The notes under the pieces are model-generated. The model was not told where the DNA came from. It was given only the letters and a program-made list of their open reading frames with translations, and searched no databases. From ChocPot-Mid sp043804925 (lineage in GTDB: Bacteria > Bacteroidota > Ignavibacteria > Kapaibacteriales > UBA2268): DNA of 56,857 bases. Positions 40,191-48,173 of this stretch are shown one piece after another. The DNA lies in contig JAZDIP010000107.1 of the NCBI GenBank assembly GCA_043804925.1, positions 1 to 56,857 on the forward strand, in the 5' to 3' direction. Made by a program: the position numbers and the translations under genes. Within the stretch, counting starts at the first letter, position 1. Each line of letters starts with the position of its first letter.

Positions 40191-40634
40191 TTAAGCCTCT
40201 TTTGTGAGGACACCTGAGTATCCCATAACCAAATAATCAGTACCGTCTGAATAAACAAGAGCGTAGTTGCCGATTACTCCTGCGATAAGCAAGTATTTAC
40301 TTGCAACACCATTTCCACCAAGATAAATCTTTTCACCAGTTGCTGGAGTTAAAGTAACAGTCTGAGCGACTGTTAACTGGACTCTCATAAACTTACCCTT
40401 AACGTCAGCAGCTGCTGGCAAAGTCAATACGATTGCACCAGAAGCTCCTGTGTTAGTGTTGTTTTTAGGAAAGTCTGCTGCTGCAACCGTTGCTGTTGCT
40501 GCATTGGCTTTAACAGTTGCCTTCGGAGAAAGACCAATAATACCATCACCATCAATAATAGTGCTTTCATCAGTAGATCCTGAATGTCTAACTTTAAAGC
40601 CATTTCCAGTGCTAACAAATGTATTTGAGTGCAT
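40191..40634 (-). CDS. Putative head decoration / structural protein
   Basis: This 147-residue protein is glycine-, alanine- and threonine-rich with a beta pattern (NTFVSTGNGFKVRHSGSTDESTIIDGDGIIGLSPKATVKANAATATVAAADFPKN, partial; later GAIVLTLPAAADVKGKFMRVQLTVAQTVTLTP). This composition fits a surface-exposed head protein or fibre-like decoration. It follows the major capsid gene after a hairpin (40662-40689) and may be transcribed from a separate or attenuated message. Family not identified. Confidence 0.55.
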   Translation of the reverse strand: MHSNTFVSTGNGFKVRHSGSTDESTIIDGDGIIGLSPKATVKANAATATVAAADFPKNNTNTGASGAIVLTLPAAADVKGKFMRVQLTVAQTVTLTPATGEKIYLGGNGVASKYLLIAGVIGNYALVYSDGTDYLVMGYSGVLTKEA

Positions 40635-40661
40635 ACAATTTTATTGTTAATTAATTAATTA

Positions 40662-40689
40662 GGGGATTTATTAAAATGGGGAAATCCCC
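40662..40689 (-). terminator. Hairpin after the major capsid gene
   Basis: An 8-bp stem GGGGATTT/AAATCCCC with a 12-base loop lies between capsid and the next gene. The minus-strand flank is AT-rich (TAATTAATTAA) but lacks a T-run, so it may be a partial terminator that sets relative expression. Confidence 0.5.
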
Positions 40690-40708
40690 CTCAAAACCTC
40701 TGCTTAGT

Positions 40709-41644
40709 TTAGGCAGCACCAGTTGAACCATACCATGAATATGGCATATTGATTATACCCTGCTTCCAGAAACCTGTGCAATTTGAGCGGATAGCTTCAT
40801 TATTCTGTTTGATAGGCTCTCTCAAAGTTGGATATTCGCCGATTCCTATCTTCAAAGGATTGCCATTCAAATCCTTACTATCACGCATAAACCAATAAGC
40901 CTTATTTGTTGCTGTGATATAAGGAGTTTCAATAATGGTAAATTCTCCTTCATAGATGTTAATATCACCAACTGCAATAGGACTAATTCCCATTGCAAAC
41001 AGTTTCTTAGCTTCTCGGGCATTAGGACTGCCTTTCTTGACTATAATAGTGTCAAAATTAACAACCATTGGTCTTCCTGAAGCATCTTGGAAGTCTGCTC
41101 CAATTTCCACAACATCGTCAACTGCGCTCTCACTAAATGCGGATGTGCCTGCATTAGAGAATGTTGAAGCTCCTGAAGTTTTCCAGCTATGAGTACCACA
41201 TAAAGCTACTGCATCTGGTGCAGCAAAATAAGTAGTGGCAAAAGCATAGTTTAAAAACTTAAACATCTCAGTAAGGAACAAATGTAGGTTAGTTACTAAA
41301 AGTTGGTTTCTCTTGCGTTTTAAGGCAGTATTAACTTTAGTTGTGGCATCGCCCTGCTCTCGGCGGTATTCGTTTTCAAGCAATTCAATTGCTCCGCCAA
41401 AGCGTTTTTCCTCGATCTGGACGGAATAGCCGTCATTCAAATCAAGAACCGGAGGAGTTTCTGCGTTGCTCAATTCCTTGGCTCCGCTCATGCCCTCGAT
41501 GGAAGTGTATATTTCAAACACTTCTGTAGTCGGGTAAATATCAACAATTCTATTGTCAATGTATTGGTTAATAGCATTGGACATGGCATTGTCGAAAGAC
41601 TTTTTAATGCCTTTTACCCGCTGTAATGCGTATTCGTACAACAT
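40709..41644 (-). CDS. Major capsid protein (HK97-like fold)
   Basis: This 311-residue protein has an N-terminal helical arm (LYEYALQRVKGIKKSFDNAMSNAINQYIDNRIVDIYPTTEVFEIYTSIEGM, partial), then SGAKELSNAETPPVLDLNDGYSVQIEEKRFGGAIELLENEYR and a strand-rich body with GTHSWKTSGASTFSNAG. This is the layout of short-tailed phage coat proteins related to the HK97 fold. It follows a decoration gene and scaffold in the conserved order portal-scaffold-decoration-capsid. It is expected to be the most abundant late protein. Confidence 0.78.
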   Translation of the reverse strand: MLYEYALQRVKGIKKSFDNAMSNAINQYIDNRIVDIYPTTEVFEIYTSIEGMSGAKELSNAETPPVLDLNDGYSVQIEEKRFGGAIELLENEYRREQGDATTKVNTALKRKRNQLLVTNLHLFLTEMFKFLNYAFATTYFAAPDAVALCGTHSWKTSGASTFSNAGTSAFSESAVDDVVEIGADFQDASGRPMVVNFDTIIVKKGSPNAREAKKLFAMGISPIAVGDINIYEGEFTIIETPYITATNKAYWFMRDSKDLNGNPLKIGIGEYPTLREPIKQNNEAIRSNCTGFWKQGIINMPYSWYGSTGAA

Positions 41645-41674
41645 AAATAGCGTGTTAGTTAATAAATAATACCT

Positions 41675-42085
41675 CTAAAACAGAGGGTAATTGATCCTGA
41701 CTTCAATGTTAGAAGCAGAACCAACAACACCGGCGTCAACACCTGAAGAAATCTTAAATACTTCAGTAGTATTCTCGCCTACATCAATTTTCTGAACTGT
41801 TGAAGCTACAACTAAGTCGCAGTTAATGCCTCGGTAGGCTTCGGCAAATACAGCATCGCCAGCACCTTTCAAGGTAAAGTCATTACCGATAGTTACTTCA
41901 ATTTCGGTCTCACCATCACCTGCTCCATTTGGGGCATAAGCAAGTGCTATGTCTGTAGCAGTTGCCTTGATGATCAATCCTGAGCTATCCAATGCAACAA
42001 GGTCTCCATCTTCAATGACCGTAGCGGATGCCTTCTCTGCCTTAATAGTACGGATTTTTTCTCCGTCTTTTAATCTGAAATCCAT
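41675..42085 (-). CDS. Capsid decoration/stabilisation protein
   Basis: This 136-residue protein (DFRLKDGEKIRTIKAEKASATVIEDGDLVALDSSGLIIKATATDIALAYAPNGAGDGETEIEVTI, partial) shows the pattern of beta-tulip head cement proteins: KASATxxxxGDLV, followed by ALAxxxxG and a C-terminal beta hairpin (SSGVDAGVVGSASNIEVRI). It should bind at threefold or quasi-threefold capsid sites. Its place directly upstream of the major capsid gene, with a 30-base gap, is standard. Confidence 0.7.
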   Translation of the reverse strand: MDFRLKDGEKIRTIKAEKASATVIEDGDLVALDSSGLIIKATATDIALAYAPNGAGDGETEIEVTIGNDFTLKGAGDAVFAEAYRGINCDLVVASTVQKIDVGENTTEVFKISSGVDAGVVGSASNIEVRINYPLF

Positions 42086-42110
42086 ATTGGTTAGATTTTA
42101 ATGAATTAAA

Positions 42111-42740
42111 TTACTCCTTTTTAGAACTAAATCCGGTTGGCAAATCACTATCCAATTCATTTGCGATTTTATCATCCTCTGTCTCTGTTTGTCCGGGTTT
42201 CATTCTGTTTGATGGAGCTTTGATTGCTCCGCTAACCCTCTGCTTGACTTCTGCATTTTCAAGATAATTCTTGGCAATGGGATTGTTTTCCATTGTGTCC
42301 TCAAAAGTCTTGCCGTTGGCTTTAGCTAAAGCATTAATCGAATTATACTCCTCATCAGTCAGATTAGGATACTTTTGTCTATGCTGTCCTGTCTTTAATT
42401 CTTCCATTTCCTTTTCCAGCTTAGACAATTTTTCATTTTCCTGACCTTGTGGAGTATCGTCCTTTTTAGGCTTAGGATTACCATTTTCATCTAAATTTTC
42501 ATCATCTTCTTCGGCTAAAACCTGTGTGGCTTTATCCCTCCAACTTTTCTTCTGTTCAATGGCTTTGCTAAGTTTCTTTTGGTTTTCAATCCGTTCGTTT
42601 TGGTAAGCAAGTTCTTTTTCAACTGCTTTATCAATGAAAGGTTTGTTTGCTTCATCATCAGCATCTAAACCGTATTCTTCAATGACTAATTCACGGATTT
42701 CGTCCTCGCCCTTTGGCTTAATTTCTTTGGAATTTTCCAT
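42111..42740 (-). CDS. Scaffolding protein
   Basis: This 209-residue, highly charged and mostly helical protein starts ENSKEIKPKGEDEIRELVIEEYGLDADDEANKPFIDKAV (partial), has a coiled-coil middle (NERIENQKKLSKAIEQKKSWRDKATQVL) and a basic C-terminal part (KAPSNRMKPGQTETEDD). This is typical for phage scaffolds that guide capsid assembly and bind coat through a C-terminal helix-loop-helix. Located between portal and capsid, as in P22-type orders. Sequence identity is not expected in this family, so the call rests on composition and order. Confidence 0.7.
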   Translation of the reverse strand: MENSKEIKPKGEDEIRELVIEEYGLDADDEANKPFIDKAVEKELAYQNERIENQKKLSKAIEQKKSWRDKATQVLAEEDDENLDENGNPKPKKDDTPQGQENEKLSKLEKEMEELKTGQHRQKYPNLTDEEYNSINALAKANGKTFEDTMENNPIAKNYLENAEVKQRVSGAIKAPSNRMKPGQTETEDDKIANELDSDLPTGFSSKKE

Positions 42741-42776
42741 ATGTTTTTTGTTTCGGTTAGTTATTAACCTTAATTA

Positions 42777-43013
42777 TTAATCTTTGAGCAACTCATCAAA
42801 AAATGATAATATGCTCTTAAAATATTTATTTATTTCTAAAAATGATTTGAAGTCCATTCCGATTTCTTCATTATTCCTTTTCTCAACCATAATGTTCTCA
42901 AAATCATACTGCTTTTGTTCGTTTTTTAAATATTCAATAATCAACTGCCCTTGATCAGAAGCAACTGCGTCTCTTAAATCAGCTATATATTTTGGGTTGT
43001 TAATATCTATCAT
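42777..43013 (-). CDS. Small hypothetical protein between portal and scaffold
   Basis: This 78-residue, all-helical acidic protein (IDINNPKYIADLRDAVASDQGQLIIEYLKNEQKQYDFEN, partial; ends YFKSILSFFDELLKD) sits 9 bases after the portal gene. It may be an assembly factor. Many short-tailed phages have a small helical gene here. No family recognised. Confidence 0.55.
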   Translation of the reverse strand: MIDINNPKYIADLRDAVASDQGQLIIEYLKNEQKQYDFENIMVEKRNNEEIGMDFKSFLEINKYFKSILSFFDELLKD

Positions 43014-43022
43014 ATAGTTTTA

Positions 43023-44942
43023 TTATACCATATTAGACATTGCATCACTGCCGTTTTCCTGTAAAGACTTCTCTTTCATCGGCATTCTGCCTTGATTTTG
43101 AGGTGTTGCCTGCGGTTGCTGTTGTGGGGCTGGCTGTGTCTGCTGTGTAGGTTTTAAACCCAACATCTGCTTAATATCGTTAATTGTGTCCATAACCGCA
43201 GGATTAGCCTGTAATGCAGGATTAAGCTCATATTGCAAGAGTTGAAGCATATTACTAATTCTTGCCTGCTTGTTGAATGCCTCGCCTGTGGTGTTGATTC
43301 CAACATACAACTCAATATCTTTGAAAAAGTCTTTGAATACTTTAATGTAATTCTTAGGATTTTTCAACCATTCCTGTTTCTTGACTTCAACTAATTGCTC
43401 CCAGTCTTGCTTAGAAACTATGCCACCGGATAAAGCAACTGTTTTCATGTAGTTCTTTATTACCCATCCCTTAGCACATGCTTCAATGATTGCTTCAACC
43501 TGTGAAATATCGCCTGTTAATTCAATATCTTCATCGTCTGTTATCTTTGTTAATTCAGGCAATACCCATCTCTTAAATACAGAGGAAATGAATAAACCAA
43601 ATCTTTCACGCTTAAAATTGTAATACTTACCCACAGCCTGATTTTGAACGGCTACAGCAGTTGCTGAGGTTGAGGATGGCATATTTTCACCTGTAGCTAC
43701 TTCAAAAGCTTTTAGGGCTTTAGTGCATTCGTCAATATTCCTGTTCCATTCTTCTGCATATAAAGAAAGATTAGGAAATATATTATTGAGTAATTGCAAA
43801 TCTTTAGCTTTTAAAATTTGCCCATTTTTAATTGAAGAAAGAATGTTTTTACCTGCAATTTTATCATCTGAGCTCCAAAATACCATTTTACTTGCCAATT
43901 TCATTACCTTACGGATTTGATTACCTAATTCATTAGCCCTATTCTGATATGGCATAGCAGTTTCTCTGTATCCCTCTCCCCAAAATCTGCCATTAAACTT
44001 GCCTAATCTGGCAAATTCATATGGTTTGTATCGCTTTACTTTTAATCGTCTTGTAATCTTAATTTCTTCAGGTATTAATTCTTCGGCAAATACTATAATT
44101 CCGTCAATCTGATTATTGTTTTCATCCTTAGTGCCTGACTTTGCTTTAGCCATTACCATTAATGCCTGCACAAATTCATTAGCATCATTATCTTGCGGAT
44201 CATACTTTGTTCCATGAACTTCCTCTTTAATCTTACCTAAAGTTTCTTTAGAAATCTCGCCATACCTGTAAAATATCTCATAATATGGGATTAATCCGCT
44301 ATCTCCAACATTACACATTTCATAAACTTTTTCCTTGTTATTCCACTCTTTCATATCCCTGACCTCTGTCTGATTCATTGTGTCTTTCTCAATAACAGCG
44401 GTGTCTTCCAAGGTTCTTGCTGATTGGTCAATAACATAAAGGTTAGCAGGTAATACAGGGCGGTAAATCTCGCCGTCATTATCAACTTTTCTGACGATAA
44501 TGTTTCCGTCATCTACAAACTGATAAATAATCTCATTCAAGACAGTGCCGTGATTGGTCTGTCGTAGGAAGTTTCTTAACTTAACTCTTGCAACATATTC
44601 GTGAGCAAGATATTCAGGGCTGTCCGTATATGGCTCGATATTGTCTGTGTCAATATCAATGTTTGATACTGCGGTTTCAATCATCGGGCTGACAATGTCA
44701 TAATATTCCCTATCATCTGATTGACCGGGAGCCAACTCTGTTAAAAATCCCTTATTCTGTTGAGTAATGATATTCTGAACAGTCTGATATTGACTAAATT
44801 CAACATTATCGGAAAGATTAATCGTTCCATTTTCATAATTATGTATTTCCTCAGTGATAAGATTAACGGCTTTCTGAGAATATTCATTCTGAATATCGCC
44901 GTTCTTCTCGTCTTTGGATTCAATTTTTGGTTGTTTAGGCAT
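43023..44942 (-). CDS. Portal protein (P22-like)
   Basis: This 639-residue protein has the size of P22-type portals. Features include the N-terminal QTVQNIITQQNKGFLTELAPGQSDDREYYDIVSPMIETAVSNI (partial), a region of YLAHEYVARVKLRNFLRQTNHGTVLNEIIYQFVDDGNIIVRK (partial) found in many short-tailed phage portals, and a C-terminal barrel-like helical region ending in glutamine/proline-rich sequence (PTQQTQPAPQQQPQATPQ). The dodecamer forms the DNA channel at one vertex and binds the terminase. It lies 10 bases after the large terminase gene in the expected order. Confidence 0.82.
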   Translation of the reverse strand: MPKQPKIESKDEKNGDIQNEYSQKAVNLITEEIHNYENGTINLSDNVEFSQYQTVQNIITQQNKGFLTELAPGQSDDREYYDIVSPMIETAVSNIDIDTDNIEPYTDSPEYLAHEYVARVKLRNFLRQTNHGTVLNEIIYQFVDDGNIIVRKVDNDGEIYRPVLPANLYVIDQSARTLEDTAVIEKDTMNQTEVRDMKEWNNKEKVYEMCNVGDSGLIPYYEIFYRYGEISKETLGKIKEEVHGTKYDPQDNDANEFVQALMVMAKAKSGTKDENNNQIDGIIVFAEELIPEEIKITRRLKVKRYKPYEFARLGKFNGRFWGEGYRETAMPYQNRANELGNQIRKVMKLASKMVFWSSDDKIAGKNILSSIKNGQILKAKDLQLLNNIFPNLSLYAEEWNRNIDECTKALKAFEVATGENMPSSTSATAVAVQNQAVGKYYNFKRERFGLFISSVFKRWVLPELTKITDDEDIELTGDISQVEAIIEACAKGWVIKNYMKTVALSGGIVSKQDWEQLVEVKKQEWLKNPKNYIKVFKDFFKDIELYVGINTTGEAFNKQARISNMLQLLQYELNPALQANPAVMDTINDIKQMLGLKPTQQTQPAPQQQPQATPQNQGRMPMKEKSLQENGSDAMSNMV

Positions 44943-44952
44943 ATTTTATTGA

Positions 44953-46395
44953 TTATTTATATGGATTATCAATGTAATCTTCTTCGTTTTGTTTTACAAT
45001 TTGATCAAAATCCGTTCCGTATTCTTCAGCTAACTGCAACTGATAAGCTGTTGCATCTGAAGTATCATCATTCAATGATCTTGGAAATGTCAAAAGTTCA
45101 TTTTCCAAATCATTACATTCATCTTTAATATGATAAACTGATAAACTACTGTATCTTGGTATTAAACCTCTTATTCTGACTTCTTTTTGCGTTTGATTAT
45201 GTTGTAATTCAACAATCGGTAAAAATCTATTTCGCTTTCTCATTTCTTCATCCAAAAATGCTTTTAAACCTACTGTAAAAGCTGTTTTCTCAATTCCAAT
45301 TTTTTCAAAACTTCTTTTATCATGCAAAGTAAAGACATAATCAATCAAATCTTTCGGATTTAATCTCATTCGATAGCCGGATAAGTTCCACTTATTCTCA
45401 CGATCAACATAATTCTCACAAAAACCAGTAAAATCAGCACTGGTCTTTTCGCTCATGGCAGTATCAATTGTTAAATAATTTCGGGTGTTAAGTTTCTCAA
45501 CTTCTTCTCTTGTTCTATATTTAAACCACTCCTGCTTAAATTCCTGATTTTCTGTTAATATCGGGCTTTGCTGATAGAGAGCAGACCATTCATATGGTCC
45601 AAGAGTGCTTTTGATTTGTTCTAAAACTTCTATCGGATACTTCTCATTCCATAATGCTTCACCTTTCTTGCGATATTTTTCATCCTCCAAAGCAATAGCC
45701 GGGAAGTTAATCACCTTGCAAAGTTTTGAAAGTTCGGGATGTGCCAATATTCTGCCTGCCAAATCATCCAACTGCCAGCGTGTTAAAATAACAATTACTA
45801 CTCCGTTAGGTTCAAGCCGAGTATAAGCAGTTGATAAAAACCAATTCCATTGCTTATTTCTGTTTAGCTCACTATTGGCTTCTTCTCTGTTTTTTAAAGG
45901 ATCGTCAATGATTAAAATATTTGCTCCTCTACCAGTAATAGCTCCACCAATACCAACAGAAGTATAACTGCCACCTTTCTCGGTGATCCATTTAGCTTTA
46001 GCTTTCTCGTCAGCTTTTAAATTAAGGTCAAATATTCTTCTGAATATTTCATCATCTACAAGAGCCCTTGTCTTACTTCCAAAGTCAAGTGCTAAGTCAG
46101 CCGAATAACAAGCTGTGATTATTTCTTTATCCGGATTTCTACCTAAATACCATGCAGGGAAATTGATTGTTGCCTCTTGTGATTTACCATGTCGGGGAGG
46201 CACAAATAACAGAAGTATTTTAAAGAATTTGTCCCCAAATTTTTCAATCGTTTCAAGTTCCTCTGCGATAACATTATGATGCCAATTCGGTTTATACTTA
46301 GGATTAGTCAGAATACTAAAATCTATAAGATGTTCTTTAGCTCTTTGTTCCGCTATCATTGAGAATTCTTTGGGCGATAAGTTTAAGTTGCTCAT
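44953..46395 (-). CDS. terL: Terminase large subunit
   Basis: This 480-residue DNA-packaging motor has an ATPase domain with the Walker A variant FVPPRHGKS (residues about 65-72), Walker B ILIIDDP (160-166), the adjacent RGAN segment and a C-terminal RNase H-like nuclease domain with YLTIDTAMSEKTSADFTGF, whose aspartates (about 311 and 321) bind metal. It overlaps the small terminase gene by 59 bases. The nuclease and ATPase motifs all look intact. The headful or cohesive-end mode cannot be judged from the sequence. Confidence 0.92.
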   Translation of the reverse strand: MSNLNLSPKEFSMIAEQRAKEHLIDFSILTNPKYKPNWHHNVIAEELETIEKFGDKFFKILLLFVPPRHGKSQEATINFPAWYLGRNPDKEIITACYSADLALDFGSKTRALVDDEIFRRIFDLNLKADEKAKAKWITEKGGSYTSVGIGGAITGRGANILIIDDPLKNREEANSELNRNKQWNWFLSTAYTRLEPNGVVIVILTRWQLDDLAGRILAHPELSKLCKVINFPAIALEDEKYRKKGEALWNEKYPIEVLEQIKSTLGPYEWSALYQQSPILTENQEFKQEWFKYRTREEVEKLNTRNYLTIDTAMSEKTSADFTGFCENYVDRENKWNLSGYRMRLNPKDLIDYVFTLHDKRSFEKIGIEKTAFTVGLKAFLDEEMRKRNRFLPIVELQHNQTQKEVRIRGLIPRYSSLSVYHIKDECNDLENELLTFPRSLNDDTSDATAYQLQLAEEYGTDFDQIVKQNEEDYIDNPYK

Positions 46396-46648
46396 CTGAG
46401 TAATTATTTAGTTTCTCGCCTTTTGTAGTTAAATCAAAATTCTGTGGTATTGTCTTTTTAGCAATTTCTAAAGCAATTTTTCTTTTTTCAATCGTGATCA
46501 TTTCATTCTTATCTGCCTTATTTAAGTATGCCAAAAGAATATCCCAAGACTTTTCAATAACCATCTTGCGTGTTTCTTCTGATAAGGCACTCTTGCGACC
46601 GGAACGACCTTTTTTGCCTACTGCGTTGTTTCTTTTTTGACCTTTCAT
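46337..46648 (-). CDS. terS: Terminase small subunit (DNA-binding)
   Basis: This 103-residue basic protein (KGQKRNNAVGKKGRSGRKSALSEETRKMVIEKSWDILLAYLNKAD, partial) has an N-terminal lysine/arginine-rich arm, a helix-turn-helix-like segment and an IALEIAKKTIPQNFDL end common in short terminase small subunits. It recognises the packaging start and delivers DNA to TerL. Its reading frame overlaps the start of terL. Confidence 0.75.
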   Translation of the reverse strand: MKGQKRNNAVGKKGRSGRKSALSEETRKMVIEKSWDILLAYLNKADKNEMITIEKRKIALEIAKKTIPQNFDLTTKGEKLNNYSDEQLKLIAQRILNDSGTKS

Positions 46649-46707
46649 TTTTATTTCAAATTAAAATGATATTTTTGCTTATTATTAACTAAATAAAGTG
46701 GTAGAAT

Positions 46708-46929
46708 ATGGAAACGGAAACATTGACATTTTTTATAGTCTTGATTTTAAACTCAACGATATTTGCTATTGCGGTGGTAATGTTGATTAACGATTTAACT
46801 CAACATATTGATTATATAGACATGAACAAAGAAGTTAAAGTCAGAATTGAGATTATCGTGATCACTGTTAATATTGCTGTATATTTTATACTGTTGGTTT
46901 ATCACATGCCAAACAGTAATTATTATTAA
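46708..46929 (+). CDS. Small plus-strand membrane protein
   Basis: This 73-residue protein has two predicted membrane helices: TLTFFIVLILNSTIFAIAVVMLIND and VKVRIEIIVITVNIAVYFILLVYHM, with an acidic loop between. It is on the strand opposite to the surrounding late genes and its stop codon overlaps the stop region of the small zinc-ribbon gene. A weak AAGTGG site precedes the ATG. A TAGAAT lies directly against the start, which would leave almost no leader. It could be a superinfection-exclusion or lysis-control protein, but the evidence is only topology. Confidence 0.5.
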   Translation: METETLTFFIVLILNSTIFAIAVVMLINDLTQHIDYIDMNKEVKVRIEIIVITVNIAVYFILLVYHMPNSNYY

Positions 46930-47060
46930 GTTCTAACCGGCTTTAATATCGTTCTCAATGCTTTGCAATGAGGGCAGTAATAAACATCGTTATTTAATGT
47001 TGGTAAAAGAGCCCAATGACAAATATCACATGATTTAGTTTTTCTTGTTTTTTCTGACAT
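46926..47060 (-). CDS. 44-residue zinc-ribbon protein
   Basis: The sequence contains SCDICHWALLPTLNNDVYYCPHCK, two CxxC pairs about 16 residues apart, the standard rubredoxin-type zinc ribbon. Flanks are basic (SEKTRKTKS; ALRTILKPVR). It overlaps the preceding gene's end by 26 bases and the convergent membrane gene's stop. Such small ribbons in phages often bind nucleic acid or RNA polymerase. Real but not functionally assigned. Confidence 0.6.
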   Translation of the reverse strand: MSEKTRKTKSCDICHWALLPTLNNDVYYCPHCKALRTILKPVRT

Positions 47061-47286
47061 ATTTACCATTATCACTATCAAAAGTAAGTCCGTGATAATC
47101 TGCCATTGCCTTAATCTTAATCAACAAGGTTCTGTGCATTTTGTCAAGATTATCAAATGCCTTTAAATATTCTCTGACAAGAGATGAAAGTTCGGAATAC
47201 TCCTTGAAGATGTGTCCCTGCCGTCTCATTATATTTGCCAAAATATCGGTCTTGCTTTCTTTTTTAAAAAAGGATGATAAACTCAT
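47035..47286 (-). CDS. Hypothetical helical protein
   Basis: This 83-residue protein is helical (SLSSFFKKESKTDILANIMRRQGHIFKEYSELSSLVREYLKAFDNLDKMHRTLLIKIKAMADYHG, partial) and ends in basic residues (YVRKNKKN). It could be a small adaptor that helps the terminase or a regulator. No family is recognised. A promoter-like TGTGCTATAAT lies just upstream on the minus strand (47295-47303), and it overlaps the zinc-ribbon gene downstream. Confidence 0.5.
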   Translation of the reverse strand: MSLSSFFKKESKTDILANIMRRQGHIFKEYSELSSLVREYLKAFDNLDKMHRTLLIKIKAMADYHGLTFDSDNGKYVRKNKKN

Positions 47287-47294
47287 ATCTTAAT

Positions 47295-47303
47295 TATAGC
47301 ACA
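47295..47303 (-). promoter_or_regulatory. Extended -10 promoter before the 83-residue gene
   Basis: On the minus strand the sequence reads TGCTATAAT, an extended -10 element. The -35 region is poor. The same TGnTATAAT pattern recurs at other element promoters. Confidence 0.5.
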
Positions 47304-47314
47304 CTTAACATTGC

Positions 47315-47539
47315 TTATGGTAATGAAATTTCAAAAGCCTCTAAAATTTCTCTTTTTAGAGGCATCACTTTGATTTCTTTATTAATATTTTGGACAATGG
47401 AATTAACCCTGTGTATTGAAAGTTTTAAATACTTTGAAGTATCTACTTGTGGAATTTTAAAAATAAAGCAATAGAAGAATACTGATCGCTCTCTATCAGT
47501 CAGGTCATTAAGGTATTGAATATATGCCTCCTTGCTCAT
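47315..47539 (-). CDS. Sigma-70 region 4-like helix-turn-helix protein (putative late regulator)
   Basis: This 74-residue protein reads as a region 4 / LuxR-type helix-turn-helix: LNDLTDRERSVFFYCFIFKIPQVDTSKYLKLSIHRVNSIVQNINKEI (partial). The tract LTDRERSVFxxCFxFKIPQxxxSKYLxLSxxRVNSIV is typical of phage transcription activators resembling the end of a sigma factor. It lies just before the late cluster, so control of late gene transcription is plausible. It is behind a strong extended -10 promoter (47561-47569). Confidence 0.6.
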   Translation of the reverse strand: MSKEAYIQYLNDLTDRERSVFFYCFIFKIPQVDTSKYLKLSIHRVNSIVQNINKEIKVMPLKREILEAFEISLP

Positions 47540-47560
47540 AAAAATTATTATTACACTTTT

Positions 47561-47569
47561 ATTATAGCA
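47561..47569 (-). promoter_or_regulatory. Extended -10 promoter before the regulator gene
   Basis: On the minus strand TGCTATAAT is a perfect extended -10 with TTTATT about 17 bases upstream as a weak -35. It lies 22 bases before the regulator start. Confidence 0.6.
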
Positions 47570-47603
47570 TAAATAATAAAATAAATAAAGAGCAATTATA
47601 AAA

Positions 47604-48041
47604 CTAATTTATAATTTCATCAGAAAATCTACTTAAAAACTCAATACGCCAGTCATTGCCAAATTTCCTATAATAAACTTCGATTTCAGCTCTATGTCTA
47701 CCTAAACCTTGGCATGGACGATTTACAATATATTCACCGTAGGATTCATCCCACTCAATTATTGCTTGGATTTTTAATGTCTCATCTTTCATATCACTCC
47801 CAACAACTTTTAAATCAACGATAGTTATTTTATTCCTACCCGCTCCACACACTCCAATTACGGTTCTGTTAATAATATAATCCAGAACATCATTTTTTAA
47901 TCTATCATCGCTTATTTCGTTACCAGCAATGTTTACGATATTACTTAAACCAATATTATAATATTTATCTAAAACATTAAGAATAAAAAGAAAAACAATT
48001 ATTGTGGCTAAAATAGTAAGGACTTTTTGAAAAGGTCTCAT
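47604..48041 (-). CDS. Hypothetical membrane-anchored protein
   Basis: This 145-residue protein starts at MRPFQKVLTILATIIVFLFIL (a signal-anchor helix) and has a soluble domain of about 110 residues with GVCGAGRNKITIVDLKVVG and EWDESYGEYIVNRPCQGLG and a C-terminal RIEFLSRF. Two cysteines may form a disulfide in the periplasm. The start at 48041 is preferred; the ATG at 48074 has an odd upstream peptide. No known family is recognised. It could be an immunity or exclusion protein. Confidence 0.5.
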   Translation of the reverse strand: MRPFQKVLTILATIIVFLFILNVLDKYYNIGLSNIVNIAGNEISDDRLKNDVLDYIINRTVIGVCGAGRNKITIVDLKVVGSDMKDETLKIQAIIEWDESYGEYIVNRPCQGLGRHRAEIEVYYRKFGNDWRIEFLSRFSDEIIN

Positions 48042-48130
48042 AATCTCACCTAAAAAGATTTTTAAACAAATCATTATTTATTGAAAACAAAATTAGCAAA
48101 TAAATAATAATAATAATAACCAAAAAAACA

Positions 48131-48154
48131 AGCCCTGCATTTTTCAACAGGGCT
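48131..48154 (-). terminator. Terminator after the primase-like gene
   Basis: A 7-bp stem AGCCCTG/CAGGGCT with a 10-base loop is followed on the minus strand by TTGTTTTTTT. A good rho-independent terminator. Confidence 0.85.
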
Positions 48155-48173
48155 TTGAGATGAAATCATTGCT

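Noticed and set aside
40424..40618. Second minus-strand frame inside the 40191-40634 gene
   Set aside because: It is a leucine/methionine/glutamine-rich alternative frame of an alanine/threonine-rich gene and has no ribosome site.
44741..45128. Frames across the portal/terminase junction (both strands)
   Set aside because: They overlap the conserved ends of the portal and terminase genes and show no protein features.
46698..46708. TGGTAGAAT as promoter of the plus-strand membrane gene
   Set aside because: It directly abuts the ATG, so the transcript would start within the coding sequence; not accepted as its promoter.
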